Assembly (NCBI GenBank): GCA_002964805.2 | Contig: PUDQ02000003.1 | Span: 4,402,001 to 4,466,000, forward strand | Direction: 5' to 3' | Source: Trametes villosa | Lineage: Eukaryota; Basidiomycota; Agaricomycetes; Polyporales; Polyporaceae | Length of the DNA: 64,000 nt | Shown here: one piece after another, positions 33,453-43,365 of the stretch | Numbering within the stretch: position 1 is the stretch's first letter | How the letters are laid out: each line of letters starts with the position of its first letter | Made by a program: the position numbers and the translations under genes | The notes under the pieces: model-generated | Database searches by the model: none | The model's input: only the letters and a program-made list of their open reading frames with translations | Told to the model about the DNA's origin: nothing

Positions 33453-34946
33453 TCAGAGCTCCGCCATGAGCGTCGTGACCCAGCGGGCGACGAGGCCGGC
33501 GGCCTCCTTCGTGCGCTCCCAGTCCTCCACGCGCACCTTCGGGCAGATGGCCGCGTTGAACTTGTCCGGGTGCCAGCGCATGACCTCGACCTTGAGTATC
33601 TCGCGCGGCGTCTTGCCCTCGATGCACTTCCCCCGGAACGAGTGGAAGAGGAACAGACGCACGCGGTCGAGCGTGATCTCTGCGGGGTCGGTCGGCGTGA
33701 GGATGAAGGCCGGCCACGGGAACTCGTGGAAGCCGACGATGTTCACCAGCTCCTTGTTTGTCTTCAGCTGCGCCCACTTGGCCTCGTACGCGTCGCAGAA
33801 GGCGCGCGCGGTGTCCTCCTCAGCGGCCTGTGCCTGCCGCGCGGCCTCTTCCCGCGCAAGGCGCGCCTGCTCCTCCGCCGCGCGGCGCGCCGCCTCCTCG
33901 GCCTCCCTCGCGGCCCGCTCCTGCTCCGCGCGCAGCTGTGCCTCGCGCTCGCGCTGGAGAGCCTCGAGGCGGAGGCGACGCTCCTCCTCCTCCCGGCGCT
34001 GCGCCTCGGCCCGCTGGATGCGCTCGCGGTGCATCGCCTCGATGCGCTCGATCTGCGCCTGGCGCTCTGCCTCCTCTTGCAGCTGGCGAAGGCGCTGGAC
34101 CTCCTCCTGGCGGCGCCGCCACAGTTGTGCCTGCTCGGCCTCCATCTGCCGGCGAACATGCTCAGCGTGCTCGCGCGCGAGCTGCTCTTGACGGCGGCGC
34201 TCGGCCTCGATCGCGTAGGCCGCACGGCGCAGGGCCGCCTCCCGCTCGCGTTTGGCCTGCTCCTTCGCCAGGCGCGCCTGTTCCTTGCGCTCACGCTCCT
34301 TCTGCGCCTCCGCATCCAGCCGCTTCCTCTCCTCCTCCTTCTCCCGTGCCTCGCGCATCTCCTTGCGCTTCGCCGCGGCCGCCGCAGCCAGCTCGGCGTA
34401 GCGGTCGCGGCCCGGCGCGTCCTTGTCCTTGTCCTGCGCCGCGTCCATGAGGACCGCCTGCTCGTGGTACGCCAGGCGCGTCATCCCGGCGAAGCGCATC
34501 TGCGAGAGGTACTGGAGCACGAGTTGTATTTTCTCGAGGGGCAGGCGGCCGTTTTCCGTGCGCTTGAGCTCGTTGACGAACGGCTGCGCGGCATCGGGGT
34601 AGTCGATGAAGATCTGGTCGCCGACGGGCCGCGGCGGCGAGTGCGGCTTGCGCGGGGGCGGGTCGAGGAAGCGCATGGGCTTCACGGGCTCGGCGGGCGG
34701 CTGCTCGCGAGCCCGGTAGCGCCGGCGCGGCGTGCAGGGCGGGGCGGGGTAGCCCGGAGAGGGGGCGGCGTTTTCGTTCTGGGCGTGCATGGCAGCGCGA
34801 CGCACGCCGCGGATGTCGAACGGGGTGGGCGGGGGCGGAGGGAAGGCCTTTCGGGGGTGGAATTGTGGCTGCTTGGTCTGGCCGTAGGGGCGGGTGACCT
34901 TCTTGGGGCTGCGCATGTGGTTAACGGGGTGACGAGCGGAGAACAT
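33453..34946 (-). CDS. Coiled-coil protein with NFKBIL1-like C-terminal domain (497 aa)
   Basis: One exon with an ATG start. Residues 1-110 are Pro-rich and basic. About 170-365 form a long, highly charged Glu/Arg/Ala/Gln heptad-like region, almost certainly a single alpha-helix or coiled coil. The last 120 residues carry AYEAKWAQLK, FHEFPWPAFIL and LKVEVMRWHPDKFN, a pattern seen at the C-terminus of NF-kappa-B inhibitor-like 1 and many fungal relatives. The WHPDKF resembles a J-domain signature, but the surrounding helices do not match DnaJ. NFKBIL1-type proteins are linked to mRNA processing; the fungal role is unknown. The gene has a 300-bp GC-rich upstream region with a TATAAAG at 35273-35279 and an 11-bp tandem repeat. 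Confidence 0.8.
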   Translation of the reverse strand: MFSARHPVNHMRSPKKVTRPYGQTKQPQFHPRKAFPPPPPTPFDIRGVRRAAMHAQNENAAPSPGYPAPPCTPRRRYRAREQPPAEPVKPMRFLDPPPRKPHSPPRPVGDQIFIDYPDAAQPFVNELKRTENGRLPLEKIQLVLQYLSQMRFAGMTRLAYHEQAVLMDAAQDKDKDAPGRDRYAELAAAAAAKRKEMREAREKEEERKRLDAEAQKERERKEQARLAKEQAKREREAALRRAAYAIEAERRRQEQLAREHAEHVRRQMEAEQAQLWRRRQEEVQRLRQLQEEAERQAQIERIEAMHRERIQRAEAQRREEEERRLRLEALQREREAQLRAEQERAAREAEEAARRAAEEQARLAREEAARQAQAAEEDTARAFCDAYEAKWAQLKTNKELVNIVGFHEFPWPAFILTPTDPAEITLDRVRLFLFHSFRGKCIEGKTPREILKVEVMRWHPDKFNAAICPKVRVEDWERTKEAAGLVARWVTTLMAEL

Positions 34947-35119
34947 GGCTGTGGTAGATGTCGAAAGGAAGGAAGTCTAGGATGTCTGGGTGGGTCGAGG
35001 AACGGCGATAGAGCTACAGTGGTCGAGATGAGACTAGAGACGATCCTCCGGCTTGTCGATATGTTGCTGGTGTTGTTGTTGTTGCTGATGTTGATATTGT
35101 TGGCGTTGATGTTGCTGAT

Positions 35120-35163
35120 GTTGTCGAGTGGTTGTCGAGTGGTTGTCGAGTGGTTGTCGAGTG
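35120..35163. repeat. 11-bp tandem repeat, four copies
   Basis: The unit GTTGTCGAGTG is repeated four times in the presumed 5' leader of the coiled-coil gene, immediately next to a GTT-rich microsatellite-like stretch (35065-35119). Confidence 0.75.
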
Positions 35164-35280
35164 ACTTGAGGTAGCGCTTGAGGGCTCGAGGCCAGAGGGC
35201 CGAGTGGCTAAGCGCGCAGAACGGGGTGAAAGCGTGGGGGTGGGGGTCAAGCCGCCCCGCGCCCCGCCGCGACTTTATAG

Positions 35281-37165
35281 CTTTGGGGGGGCCCCGACTT
35301 TGGCGAGCTTTGGGTACGCGTGTTTGCGCCGTCAAAATAAACACCTGCAGCGACCTGCCTGCTTTGTCAGTTTTTCCGCGTGAAGGGTGGGGGGAGGCAA
35401 TCGATGGCAGAGGGCGCAATTATCGTCCAAACGGGGGGAGGTCCGCCAGGTTAGCCGGATTGGCGCTTTGGCGCTGGTGCTATGAAAGCCCAAGCCCCCG
35501 TCCTCGCGGCTTCCCGGGGGCCCTGCCATCCCGTTGTGTCGTCGTCGATGAGCTCGACGACGACGAGCTCGACGACGAGCAGGCATACTCGCTGGTCGAG
35601 AAACTGGGCTGGTAGCGGGATGGGGGGCGGGGGGCCGGCGCTGGACCTGCAGCTACGGAGCGGTTAGCGGATCAAATTTCGCCCTGTCCGCACCACGTAC
35701 CCTCTTTCTGCCCATTGTTCCCTCATGGCCAATTGCAACGATTCCAGGCCATTGCCCGGCCACGAGTACTTCGGGTGGCCTCCGCAGCCGACGGATTGCC
35801 CATACGCCCTGCCTATTGGCTGAGAGCATAGACTCAGACAACGGGGAAAAGCTTGGCGAGCAGGAAATTAGCGCATATACTGGGTTTCCAAGCGCAATAA
35901 AGTGAAAGGCACCTTTAGTTTCATGGCAAAGGCCGTCCGCCCTTCACGCAGTGAAGGGGCAGATGTTTGGAGACTGGCGATGCGCAGTTGGGCGGATATC
36001 ACGGTTCCAGGGCATGCGTCCTTCACGGTGGTGCGCAATGCGCCGAGCGAGCAGGAACATCCCCTCCCGTCTACTTGGGCAGACATGGCGGCGGCGTCGG
36101 CCTAAGGCAGAACTTGCCGCATGCACGGTGAATACGTCGTCGCTTGGGATTGGGATAATCTTCCTACGCGCAGCACAGGCTATCTCTGAGCACTGTGGTT
36201 GCGAAATGAACGGTGAGCTTCCATAAGTACTCTCATGGTGGTCCTCAAGCAGAAGACCCTGTGCGTATCGGAAAGTGTCGGAGGATTTGTGTTGTTCGCG
36301 CGGCCATCAGCCTTCTCTCATTAGCTCGATTCCTACCCAACAACCGGGTAGACCAGTCGCGTGCTGCGTAAGCTTTCCCCCTTCACTCCCGGGTACGCAG
36401 ACGGTTGACAACTCACCAGTGCGATCCATTGCCGCCGGCCGTAGGCAGTCTCAGGAGACAAATCTTCAGAGCGAGGGGCATCCTCTTTAAGCCCGTCCCG
36501 GCGCCGAAGAGCAGGTGCGCATGGACTCGTAGCATAGACGAGCGCATAGGCCCGCGTTCGCTCGTGACGTGGCCGACAGCTTCAATTTCCAGCCCGAAGT
36601 GCGTTGGCCTCGCGAAGCAAGTTATCAGTGAGAACCGAAGGGTAGGCAGCGTAGACCTATGCTCTAGTGGGATGTGCGAGTGAAAGAAATAAGCACGTCG
36701 TCGCCGCTGTCTCGGGCCTTCGCCTGAGCGGGGACACTGCGCCAAGTACGAACAAACTTCGGGCGGCGGGCGCTGCCAAAAATAGCAATACCCGCCCTGC
36801 GGGGAGTCGGCCCGCCGCCTCTATTGCGGGGCAACAATTGCAGGCGCCCGCTCGTCTTCTTCCTCCCACCGCCATGTTATCGCGGACTCAGCCCGCCTTC
36901 CTGCAGCCCTTTGGCATGTCAAGCAGGAGAGGTATATGCAGTGAACGTTTGTGCGTTGCTCGCGATATTGTGCCGCCTCGCAGTCCCGCACGCACCGGGG
37001 GGCGCGACGCCTGGTCCTACCCCGCATGGGCGACCGGAAACGTGCAACAATAAGGCCACGAATGTCATGCTCGCCCAAAGCCCCTTGTAGGAACGCTTGG
37101 TGTCAAGGCGACCACCAAGCGCGCTGCGCATTTGCCAGTCTGGCTAAGCTGCCCACCCTCACGGA
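35281..37165. other. Intergenic, 1.9 kb
   Basis: No gene recognised. A self-complementary GTCGTCGATGAGCTCGACGA-type repeat lies at about 35538-35582, and a GC-rich block is at 36,730-36,850. Confidence 0.35.
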
Positions 37166-37171
37166 TATAAA
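37166..37171 (+). promoter_or_regulatory. TATA box of the 37237 gene
   Basis: GATATAAACG lies about 70 bp upstream of the ATG at 37237. Confidence 0.5.
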
Positions 37172-37236
37172 CGCGCACGGACACATCGTCGTCTCACACT
37201 CACCTCCCGCACCACCCGCGTCTATCACAGTAAAAC

Positions 37237-38276
37237 ATGCTCTCCCGCTTCGGTAGCATCTCCTCTGTCTCGTAAGTCTCTTTATTTAATTGAAGTGCAG
37301 TACGCTGACGATTGGCTACAGCTCGGAGAGAGAGAACTACGGCGACGAGTACTTGCCGCTCCCCAAGGGCAATGCTAAACTCACTCGTAGCAAGTGAGCG
37401 CATCTTCCCGAATGATCACCGAGATTTCTTGACTGACGTTCTCACAGTACTGAGCTTTTCAACGAAGCCTACGCGCAGTTCTCCGCTCTCAGCCCCGTCT
37501 CGCCTTCGCGTGCTGAGCCTCGGCTTTCTCAGATGTGAGTGTTACGTCGGAGCTTTAGCGGCTGATATTGACAGCTTCCCAACCATAACAGCTTGGAGGA
37601 AATAGACCCATACAGGCACGCATATGGGGACGACGAGGAACTGCCCGAAGACGATCCACCCAGCCCGTCTACCACCGCCTTCTTCGCCCAGCGTGCCTCC
37701 TCTGCCCAGCGCGCCCCCTCTATCCAGCCCAGATCCACCTCTACCCAGCCCGCGTCCTCCCTTTCTCAGGCGCAGCACGACGCCCGCTCCGCCAGTATCC
37801 CTCCCTTCCCGGACTTCGACGATTACCCGTGGGGCATAGACATAAGCGTTCCCTCGACGCTCGAGAACGCGCCGCCCCCGGACTTCGCGTCCATGCAGGT
37901 ACCCGTTCCGCCCCACCCCAACCCGCATGCCTGGGACGCGGTGTTGGACGAGGTTGAAATGGAGATGATGATCGCTCCCCTGAAACTCTCCGACCTCGTG
38001 CACCTGCGCGATGGCACGCCTACCCCCGGGCCGTCCAGCCAGGTGGCCCTCCGGAGGGCGTCCACCATCCCCGCCCTTGGCAATGTTCCCCCCGTTGCTC
38101 CGCGCACCCCTGCTAGGGGGTCTTCCGTCGCCAACATTGGCGCGGAGTCGCCCTCGGGTGTGATTCGCCGCTCGCGCCGTCTGCGCGACAAAGTCGACGG
38201 GTTGCACGCGAAGAACGACGCGGCACACGTCAACGACTCGCCCAACCGGCCGACTCGCCGGACTCGCAGAATGTAG
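37237..38276 (+). CDS. Uncharacterised basic/Pro-rich protein (292 aa)
   Basis: Exons 37237-37271, 37322-37393, 37448-37534 and 37592-38276, all GT-AG, close in phase to 292 aa. The first exon is only 35 nt. The protein has a conserved-looking front part (YGDEYLPLPKGNAKLTRSNT, ELFNEAYAQFSAL), an acidic-to-Pro/Ser-rich middle and a basic end (VIRRSRRLRDKVDG and RPTRRTRRM) that resembles nuclear localisation signals. No domain is recognised. A nuclear regulatory or chromatin-associated role is only a guess. Confidence 0.7.
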
Positions 38277-38572
38277 ACGGCACGCATATCCGTGCCTTCC
38301 ACCTGTCGATGCTGAACCAGGTTTCTGCTACTCTCATCTCATCTCCACTTTGTGTATCCTTGTCACGCTTCTTCCTAGACGGCCAGGCCCTCTTCACGCT
38401 CTCTTATCGCAGTCCTCTTATACAAAGCATCCTCACATTCCTTGAGCCCACTGTGTTTCTCTCGCGCGCCCGTTATGTCCATACGAAATGTATCCATTGG
38501 ACCGCATGTAGCATCGTCACGATATCCTAATCCCATCACTTTACCCAACGAGAAACAAGTATACCGCCCGCC

Positions 38573-40783
38573 TCACGCATCCCTCAGTGCCGCGAGCCGC
38601 TGCTCGATGCCCGCCCCGTTCAACGCTTCCTCGTCCACCAGCTTCTCCACGCTCGCGCCCCCAGAGAGCGGCTCCGGGCTGTACGCGGCGCCGCCCAAGA
38701 ACGGCGAGCGCACGCCCTCGCCCGCACCCGCCCCCACGAGTTGCCGCTCGCTCCACCCGCGCGACAGGATCTCGCTGACTCTGTTCAGCGCGGAACTCCG
38801 CGCGTCGTGCCGCTGCGCGGGCGTGCCACGCCCCGCCGTAGACGGCGCGTCGACGGAGTCCGCGCTCTCGTTGCGTGCGACTGTCGCCGGGCGCGCGGGC
38901 GTGGCTTTCTTCGTCGGCGTCTTCTTCAGGCGCCCGCGGAAGGGAGAGGTGCTCGCGGTGGACGGGAAGGGTAGCGGCGGTGGGGAGCGTTGAGTCTTCA
39001 GCTTGTTGTGCGGGGTGCCGGTGCCGGTGCCGGTGGTAGGCATGGCGTCGTCCTTGGGGGGTACTTCTGGGAGGCGCAGGTCGAGGGAAGGGCTGGACCC
39101 GAAGTTGGGCGAGACGGCGCCGAAGAAGAGCTGCGAATCGAGCGGGGGAGAACGCACCATAGGCGGGCTCGCCGGGAGGATGGAGGAGTCGACCCGCCTG
39201 ATCGGCGGCATCGCCGGAGCCTCTGTCCAATCCGCGTCTTCCAAGGCGGCGAGAGAGCTGAGAACACGCGACGAGGGCGACGGAGACGCGTACGGGCTCC
39301 TCCGCTTGTCCGCAGCGCTGCGCCGCACAGGGAGCGCGGTGAACTTGTCGTCTCCGGCACGCTGCTTCGTCGGCGACGGCTGCCACGGGAGGGTCCACCC
39401 CCACGCGGGCCCGTCCTCCTTCGCCGGGCTCACGGCGCAGCTCGGGGGCGCGGTCATCAGCGCGCCGGACTCGGGGTCCTCGACGACGAGGCGGAAGCCG
39501 GGCGGGGACACCACGCTCTCCGAGCGGCTGGTCGGGTTCCGCGACATCGTGCCCTCGCTCGACGTCGTGCGCGTGCGCGTGTCCGCGACCTGCATGTCGG
39601 AGGAGTCGCGCTTGTGCCCGCGCCGCTTCCCGGTGTGCCGCTTGACGCTCGGGCTCGCCGTGAGGTCTGCGACCGCGCCGTCCTCTTCGTCCTCCTCCTG
39701 CGTCTCGCCGCGCTCGTACTCCGCCGGGGGGCGTCGGATGGTGCCGAGGCGGAGCCGTTCGAGGATGCCGCGCCGGATGGACTTGTGTCGGAGAGTCTCG
39801 TAGGGCGCGAGTTCCTCTTCGTCGCCGAGGGCGCCGTAGGGGTCCGGAGAGGTAATGCCAGCCGTCCGCGTGATTCCCCGCCTCCCGACGCCCCGGACTG
39901 CCGCAGGCGTGCCAGCAGTTGAGGTCCGATCGAGGAACGGGTCGTCCTCTGCTTCGTCGCCGGCGTCGGTAGATTGAGAGGATTGGGAAGCTGGCTTGGG
40001 AACTGCGCGGCTGCGCGTGGAGAATGCGCGCGAGATCCAGCTTCCCTTCCTCTCCACCGTAGGCTCCGCGTCGAGCAGGGGGTGGGCGCTGGACTGGGAC
40101 GGCCTAGCCATGTTCTTCTCGCCCGGAGGTCCAGGAGTAAGAGTCGCCGCCTGCCTGAACCGCGAGGGAGGGGTGTACCGCGGGCCAGGCTCCAGAGACT
40201 GCTCTCGCCGTCGAGATGAACCGCCAGAGGGCACACAGCGATAGAGGAGCCATGTACAAAGAGCTCCGGCGATGGCACCCAGGATGGCAAAGAGGGGCGC
40301 AAGGTAGGCGAGGTTGAAGGGCTTCGAGGGGCCTGTGCCTGCGGAGTTCCGCGCGCGGCTTACGGAGTTCATGCTGTTCGCAGGGGGAAGCGCGGTGATG
40401 TGGATAAAGCCGTCCGAGGTGCTCGAGGTTGCAGATGAGAAGGAAGCGCCGGACATGGTAGACGTAGCGACCTCGATTAGTGGGCTACTGGTCAGAAGTG
40501 CAGGATCCGACGGGTCGACGGTGGGAGTCGGCACAGAAGAGGTGCTGGCGTCGACAGTCGACGCAGTGCTTGTCGTTGCTCCCCATGAAGGATAGGGCCA
40601 CCAGTTGAAGCTAGACGTCGAGGTCGCCACGTCTTGTCTGGGTCCATGGCTATGCAGCGCGGCAGCTGTGGGTAGAGATGGTGGTCCGGGTATAGCCAGA
40701 GAAGGAGCGACAGTCGCAGAGAGAACCAGCGCCTGTAGCAGATGCCAGGAAGACGGCCGGCTGGCCGACGCTCTCGGTTTCAT
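38573..40783 (-). CDS. Single-pass membrane protein with Ser/Thr-rich ectodomain (736 aa)
   Basis: One long exon. The first in-frame ATG is at 40783; the frame extends to 40834, but only to a GTG. An N-terminal signal peptide (about 1-30) is followed by a Ser/Thr-rich segment likely to be O-glycosylated, a transmembrane helix at about 160-182 (APLFAILGAIAGALCTWLLY) and a long cytosolic tail rich in Ser, Pro and basic residues with many potential phosphorylation sites. This layout is like fungal cell-wall stress sensor or mid2-like proteins, but I see no cysteine-rich WSC domain, so the role is open. Confidence 0.8.
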   Translation of the reverse strand: MKPRASASRPSSWHLLQALVLSATVAPSLAIPGPPSLPTAAALHSHGPRQDVATSTSSFNWWPYPSWGATTSTASTVDASTSSVPTPTVDPSDPALLTSSPLIEVATSTMSGASFSSATSSTSDGFIHITALPPANSMNSVSRARNSAGTGPSKPFNLAYLAPLFAILGAIAGALCTWLLYRCVPSGGSSRRREQSLEPGPRYTPPSRFRQAATLTPGPPGEKNMARPSQSSAHPLLDAEPTVERKGSWISRAFSTRSRAVPKPASQSSQSTDAGDEAEDDPFLDRTSTAGTPAAVRGVGRRGITRTAGITSPDPYGALGDEEELAPYETLRHKSIRRGILERLRLGTIRRPPAEYERGETQEEDEEDGAVADLTASPSVKRHTGKRRGHKRDSSDMQVADTRTRTTSSEGTMSRNPTSRSESVVSPPGFRLVVEDPESGALMTAPPSCAVSPAKEDGPAWGWTLPWQPSPTKQRAGDDKFTALPVRRSAADKRRSPYASPSPSSRVLSSLAALEDADWTEAPAMPPIRRVDSSILPASPPMVRSPPLDSQLFFGAVSPNFGSSPSLDLRLPEVPPKDDAMPTTGTGTGTPHNKLKTQRSPPPLPFPSTASTSPFRGRLKKTPTKKATPARPATVARNESADSVDAPSTAGRGTPAQRHDARSSALNRVSEILSRGWSERQLVGAGAGEGVRSPFLGGAAYSPEPLSGGASVEKLVDEEALNGAGIEQRLAALRDA

Positions 40784-41797
40784 CCTGAAGTAGCGGTATG
40801 CAGGAGATGGGGGAAGTTCCTGGAAGTGAGCCACCAGTCTCTGGAGTCAGGTATCTCAGGGAGATGCTGTTGTCAGCCCTGGGCTGACGTCCCTCAAGTC
40901 AGTCCGAACTTAAACTCTCGCTGTATTGACCGGCAAATGCCAGCAGCTGTGTTTGAAGCTCATCCTCGCCGGTGATGCTGACGAGTTCAAAGAATTCACT
41001 TCACCTACGGCATCCTGTTTCGCAGAATACGTGTACTGTCAGGGTATGGTTCGACTAGTACGAAAGGGAGGTATGACCTACATCGAACTTTAATGAATTT
41101 GGGGCTGGCCTTCGTCGGAACCTGCAATTTCTAACCACCTCCTGTCTGATATTCCGGAGCCATAATACGACTCACAATTACAAGATGGATGTAGCGACCG
41201 TTTGGTAGTGGGCGTTGGTAACCAAGTTGAAGAACCGCCAAAATGACTGCTCTTCGGAAATTGCCGACATATGGCAAGCGCCCAACCCTGTGGCGTCAAC
41301 GCGTGCGGCGTTGATCAACGTTGACCACGACCGAGGTCCTCCATTCACCACAATACTTGCAAGTATGCATTTTAGTCGCGGCGCTCACTTCCCGCACGTT
41401 CACCGCTCATGTGGTCCTCAAAGGACATTTAATTCAGATGCGTGGCTACGTACGTAGCAAAATCAGGATGACTGGCGAGGTCAAGAGGTGCGGAAAGTAG
41501 CATCACGAGTGCCATCCTTGGGAACGGACTGACTCAACGAGAAGATAACGCCATTTCTATCAGTTTCTATCAGGGTCTGGCGATCCTCACCTGCCACTCA
41601 CTGGAGGGAACGGCGGGCGATTTGTCAGACAGTCATTGCATCAGCCGACGGCGCTTGTTTGTTCGTCTTTGTCAGGTCTCACCTCGGTATCTCTCCAGCC
41701 TATGGAGCCAGTGACAGCTCTGGAGGTTGGGCTTAGAAAGTTAATGTCTACAATGCTCTCGCCCTGTGAAGTTGAGAGCGGCGAGGGACGTGGATGA
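40784..41797. other. Intergenic, 1.0 kb
   Basis: Divergent region between the membrane-protein gene and SDR B. No gene supported. It lacks the near-identical upstream blocks found before SDR C and D. Confidence 0.35.
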
Positions 41798-41804
41798 TAT
41801 AAAT
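41798..41804 (+). promoter_or_regulatory. TATA box of SDR B
   Basis: TATAAAT about 95 bp upstream of the ATG at 41893. Confidence 0.55.
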
Positions 41805-41892
41805 CGCGCGGTGTTCGAGCAGAGCAGAGAACACCACCCAACCACTCCAGCCTCATTCAGCACTCGCACCACCCACAGCACCCCTCATAACA

Positions 41893-42946
41893 ATGTCTGC
41901 ATCCCGCGTCTGGCTCAGTAAGTGCTTGTTATATCTCTCCCATGGATACCTCAGCTTAAATCCTACCCCACAGTCACTGGTGCCTCGTCTGGCTTCGGCC
42001 GCGAGACCGTCATCCAAGCCCTCGAGAGTGGCGACAAAGTCGTCGCCACCCTTCGCAAACCCGCCGCGCTCGACGACCTCACTAAGAAGTACACCTCCGA
42101 CCGCCTCCGCGTCGTCAAGCTCGACGTCACCAAGCCCGACGAGATCGACGGCGCATTCGCACAGGCGAAGGCGGCCTTCGGGCGCGTTGACATTGTATTC
42201 AACAACGCCGGCTACTTCGCGGTGGGCGAGAACGAGGCGTTCCCGGACGACGTCGCGCGGCCGCTGTTCGAGGTGAACTTCTGGGGCGCGGTGCATGTGT
42301 CGCAGCGGGCGGTGCGGTTCTTCCGGGAGGAGAACACGCCGCAGGGCGGGCTGCTGTTGCAGAACAGCGCGATGGTCGGGCTTGCGGGTATGCCTGCCAT
42401 AGGGTTCTACTCTGCGACGAAGCATGGTGAGCGGTCCCGCTGGTCTGTGCCGTCTGGGCTGTTGCTGATTCGGTTTGTGCAATAGCGCTCGAGGGCTTCA
42501 GCGAGTCTCTCGCGAAGGAGGTCGACCCTGCTTGGAACATCAAGGTGATATCTCCCGCACAATACATACCCGGGCCATCCAGCTAACCCACCCTACAGGT
42601 CGCGATAATCGAGCCCGGCGCGTTCAAGACCTCCGTCTTCAACCTCGACACCAACATGATCCTCGTCCCTCAGCACCCCGCCTACACCAACCCCGCCCTC
42701 CCCGTCTACAACCTCCGCGGCGCATTCCTCAAGGGCGCCGGCAAGGAGGCCGACACGCCCGCAGATATCGCGCCCGCCGACGCGTCGCTCGCCGTCGCGA
42801 AGATCATCGAGTTTTCCAAGCTGTCGAGCCCGCCGCTGCACTTCCCGCTCGGGAAGGACTCGATTGGGCTGGCCCGGGAAAAGATCAGGTCGCTGACGGA
42901 GGAGATCGACCAGTACGAGTCGTGGTCGGACAACCTCGGGAAGTAG
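41893..42946 (+). CDS. Classical SDR oxidoreductase B (294 aa)
   Basis: Exons 41893-41917, 41974-42426, 42486-42544 and 42599-42946 (25, 453, 59 and 348 nt). TGASSGFG is at residues 10-17, NNAG at 85-88, Ser about 140 and YSATK at 154-158: a complete classical SDR active site. It differs from C and D in a few positions (YFAVG for YVAVG, KEVDPAW for KELDPAW, PAIGF for PVIGF). It begins the tandem array and is tail-to-tail with F-box copy 2. Its 3' flank matches that of SDR C, while its 5' flank differs, so it marks the left edge of the duplicated block. Confidence 0.92.
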
Positions 42947-43365
42947 AGGCGAAGGGGTCGGTTTGGATTTCTCGCCGGTATATTAGGACGCACGCATATA
43001 ATGTATCTATAGCTTATGTTCTCGATGAACCTGTCCGATCTAAGCCCTGCAGCTGGAGGCGCCTGAGTGGAAGAGGTCGGAATGCTTAGTCGCTCGTCGA
43101 AGTATCACGCTTGCGCTAGAGTCTGGTGCTAGTGCAAGAGCTGTGGGTGCGGGATAGAAGTGCATGCATCAGAAAACGTGGGCGCAAGTCCAAAGGTGCT
43201 TCAAAGGGGCGTGGTTGTTGGTATATTGATGACCACCTGGTCCCTCCTAGCAGATATCAACAGGATCTGTATAATCGGAACTCTCATACAACGTACGTAC
43301 GACCAAGGCATCTCCGAATACAGCGAACACCGTAGGAAAGAGACCAGCAGTACGACACCTTGTGG

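Noticed and set aside
33480..33600. J-domain (DnaJ) call for the RWHPDKF motif
   Set aside because: The flanking helices do not follow the J-domain pattern. FPWP spacing and the coiled coil fit NFKBIL1-like proteins better.
33570..35174. 534-codon open frame on the plus strand
   Set aside because: It is antisense to the coiled-coil gene. Leu/Arg-rich content is the complement of Glu/Arg/Ala heptads, and no domain is visible.
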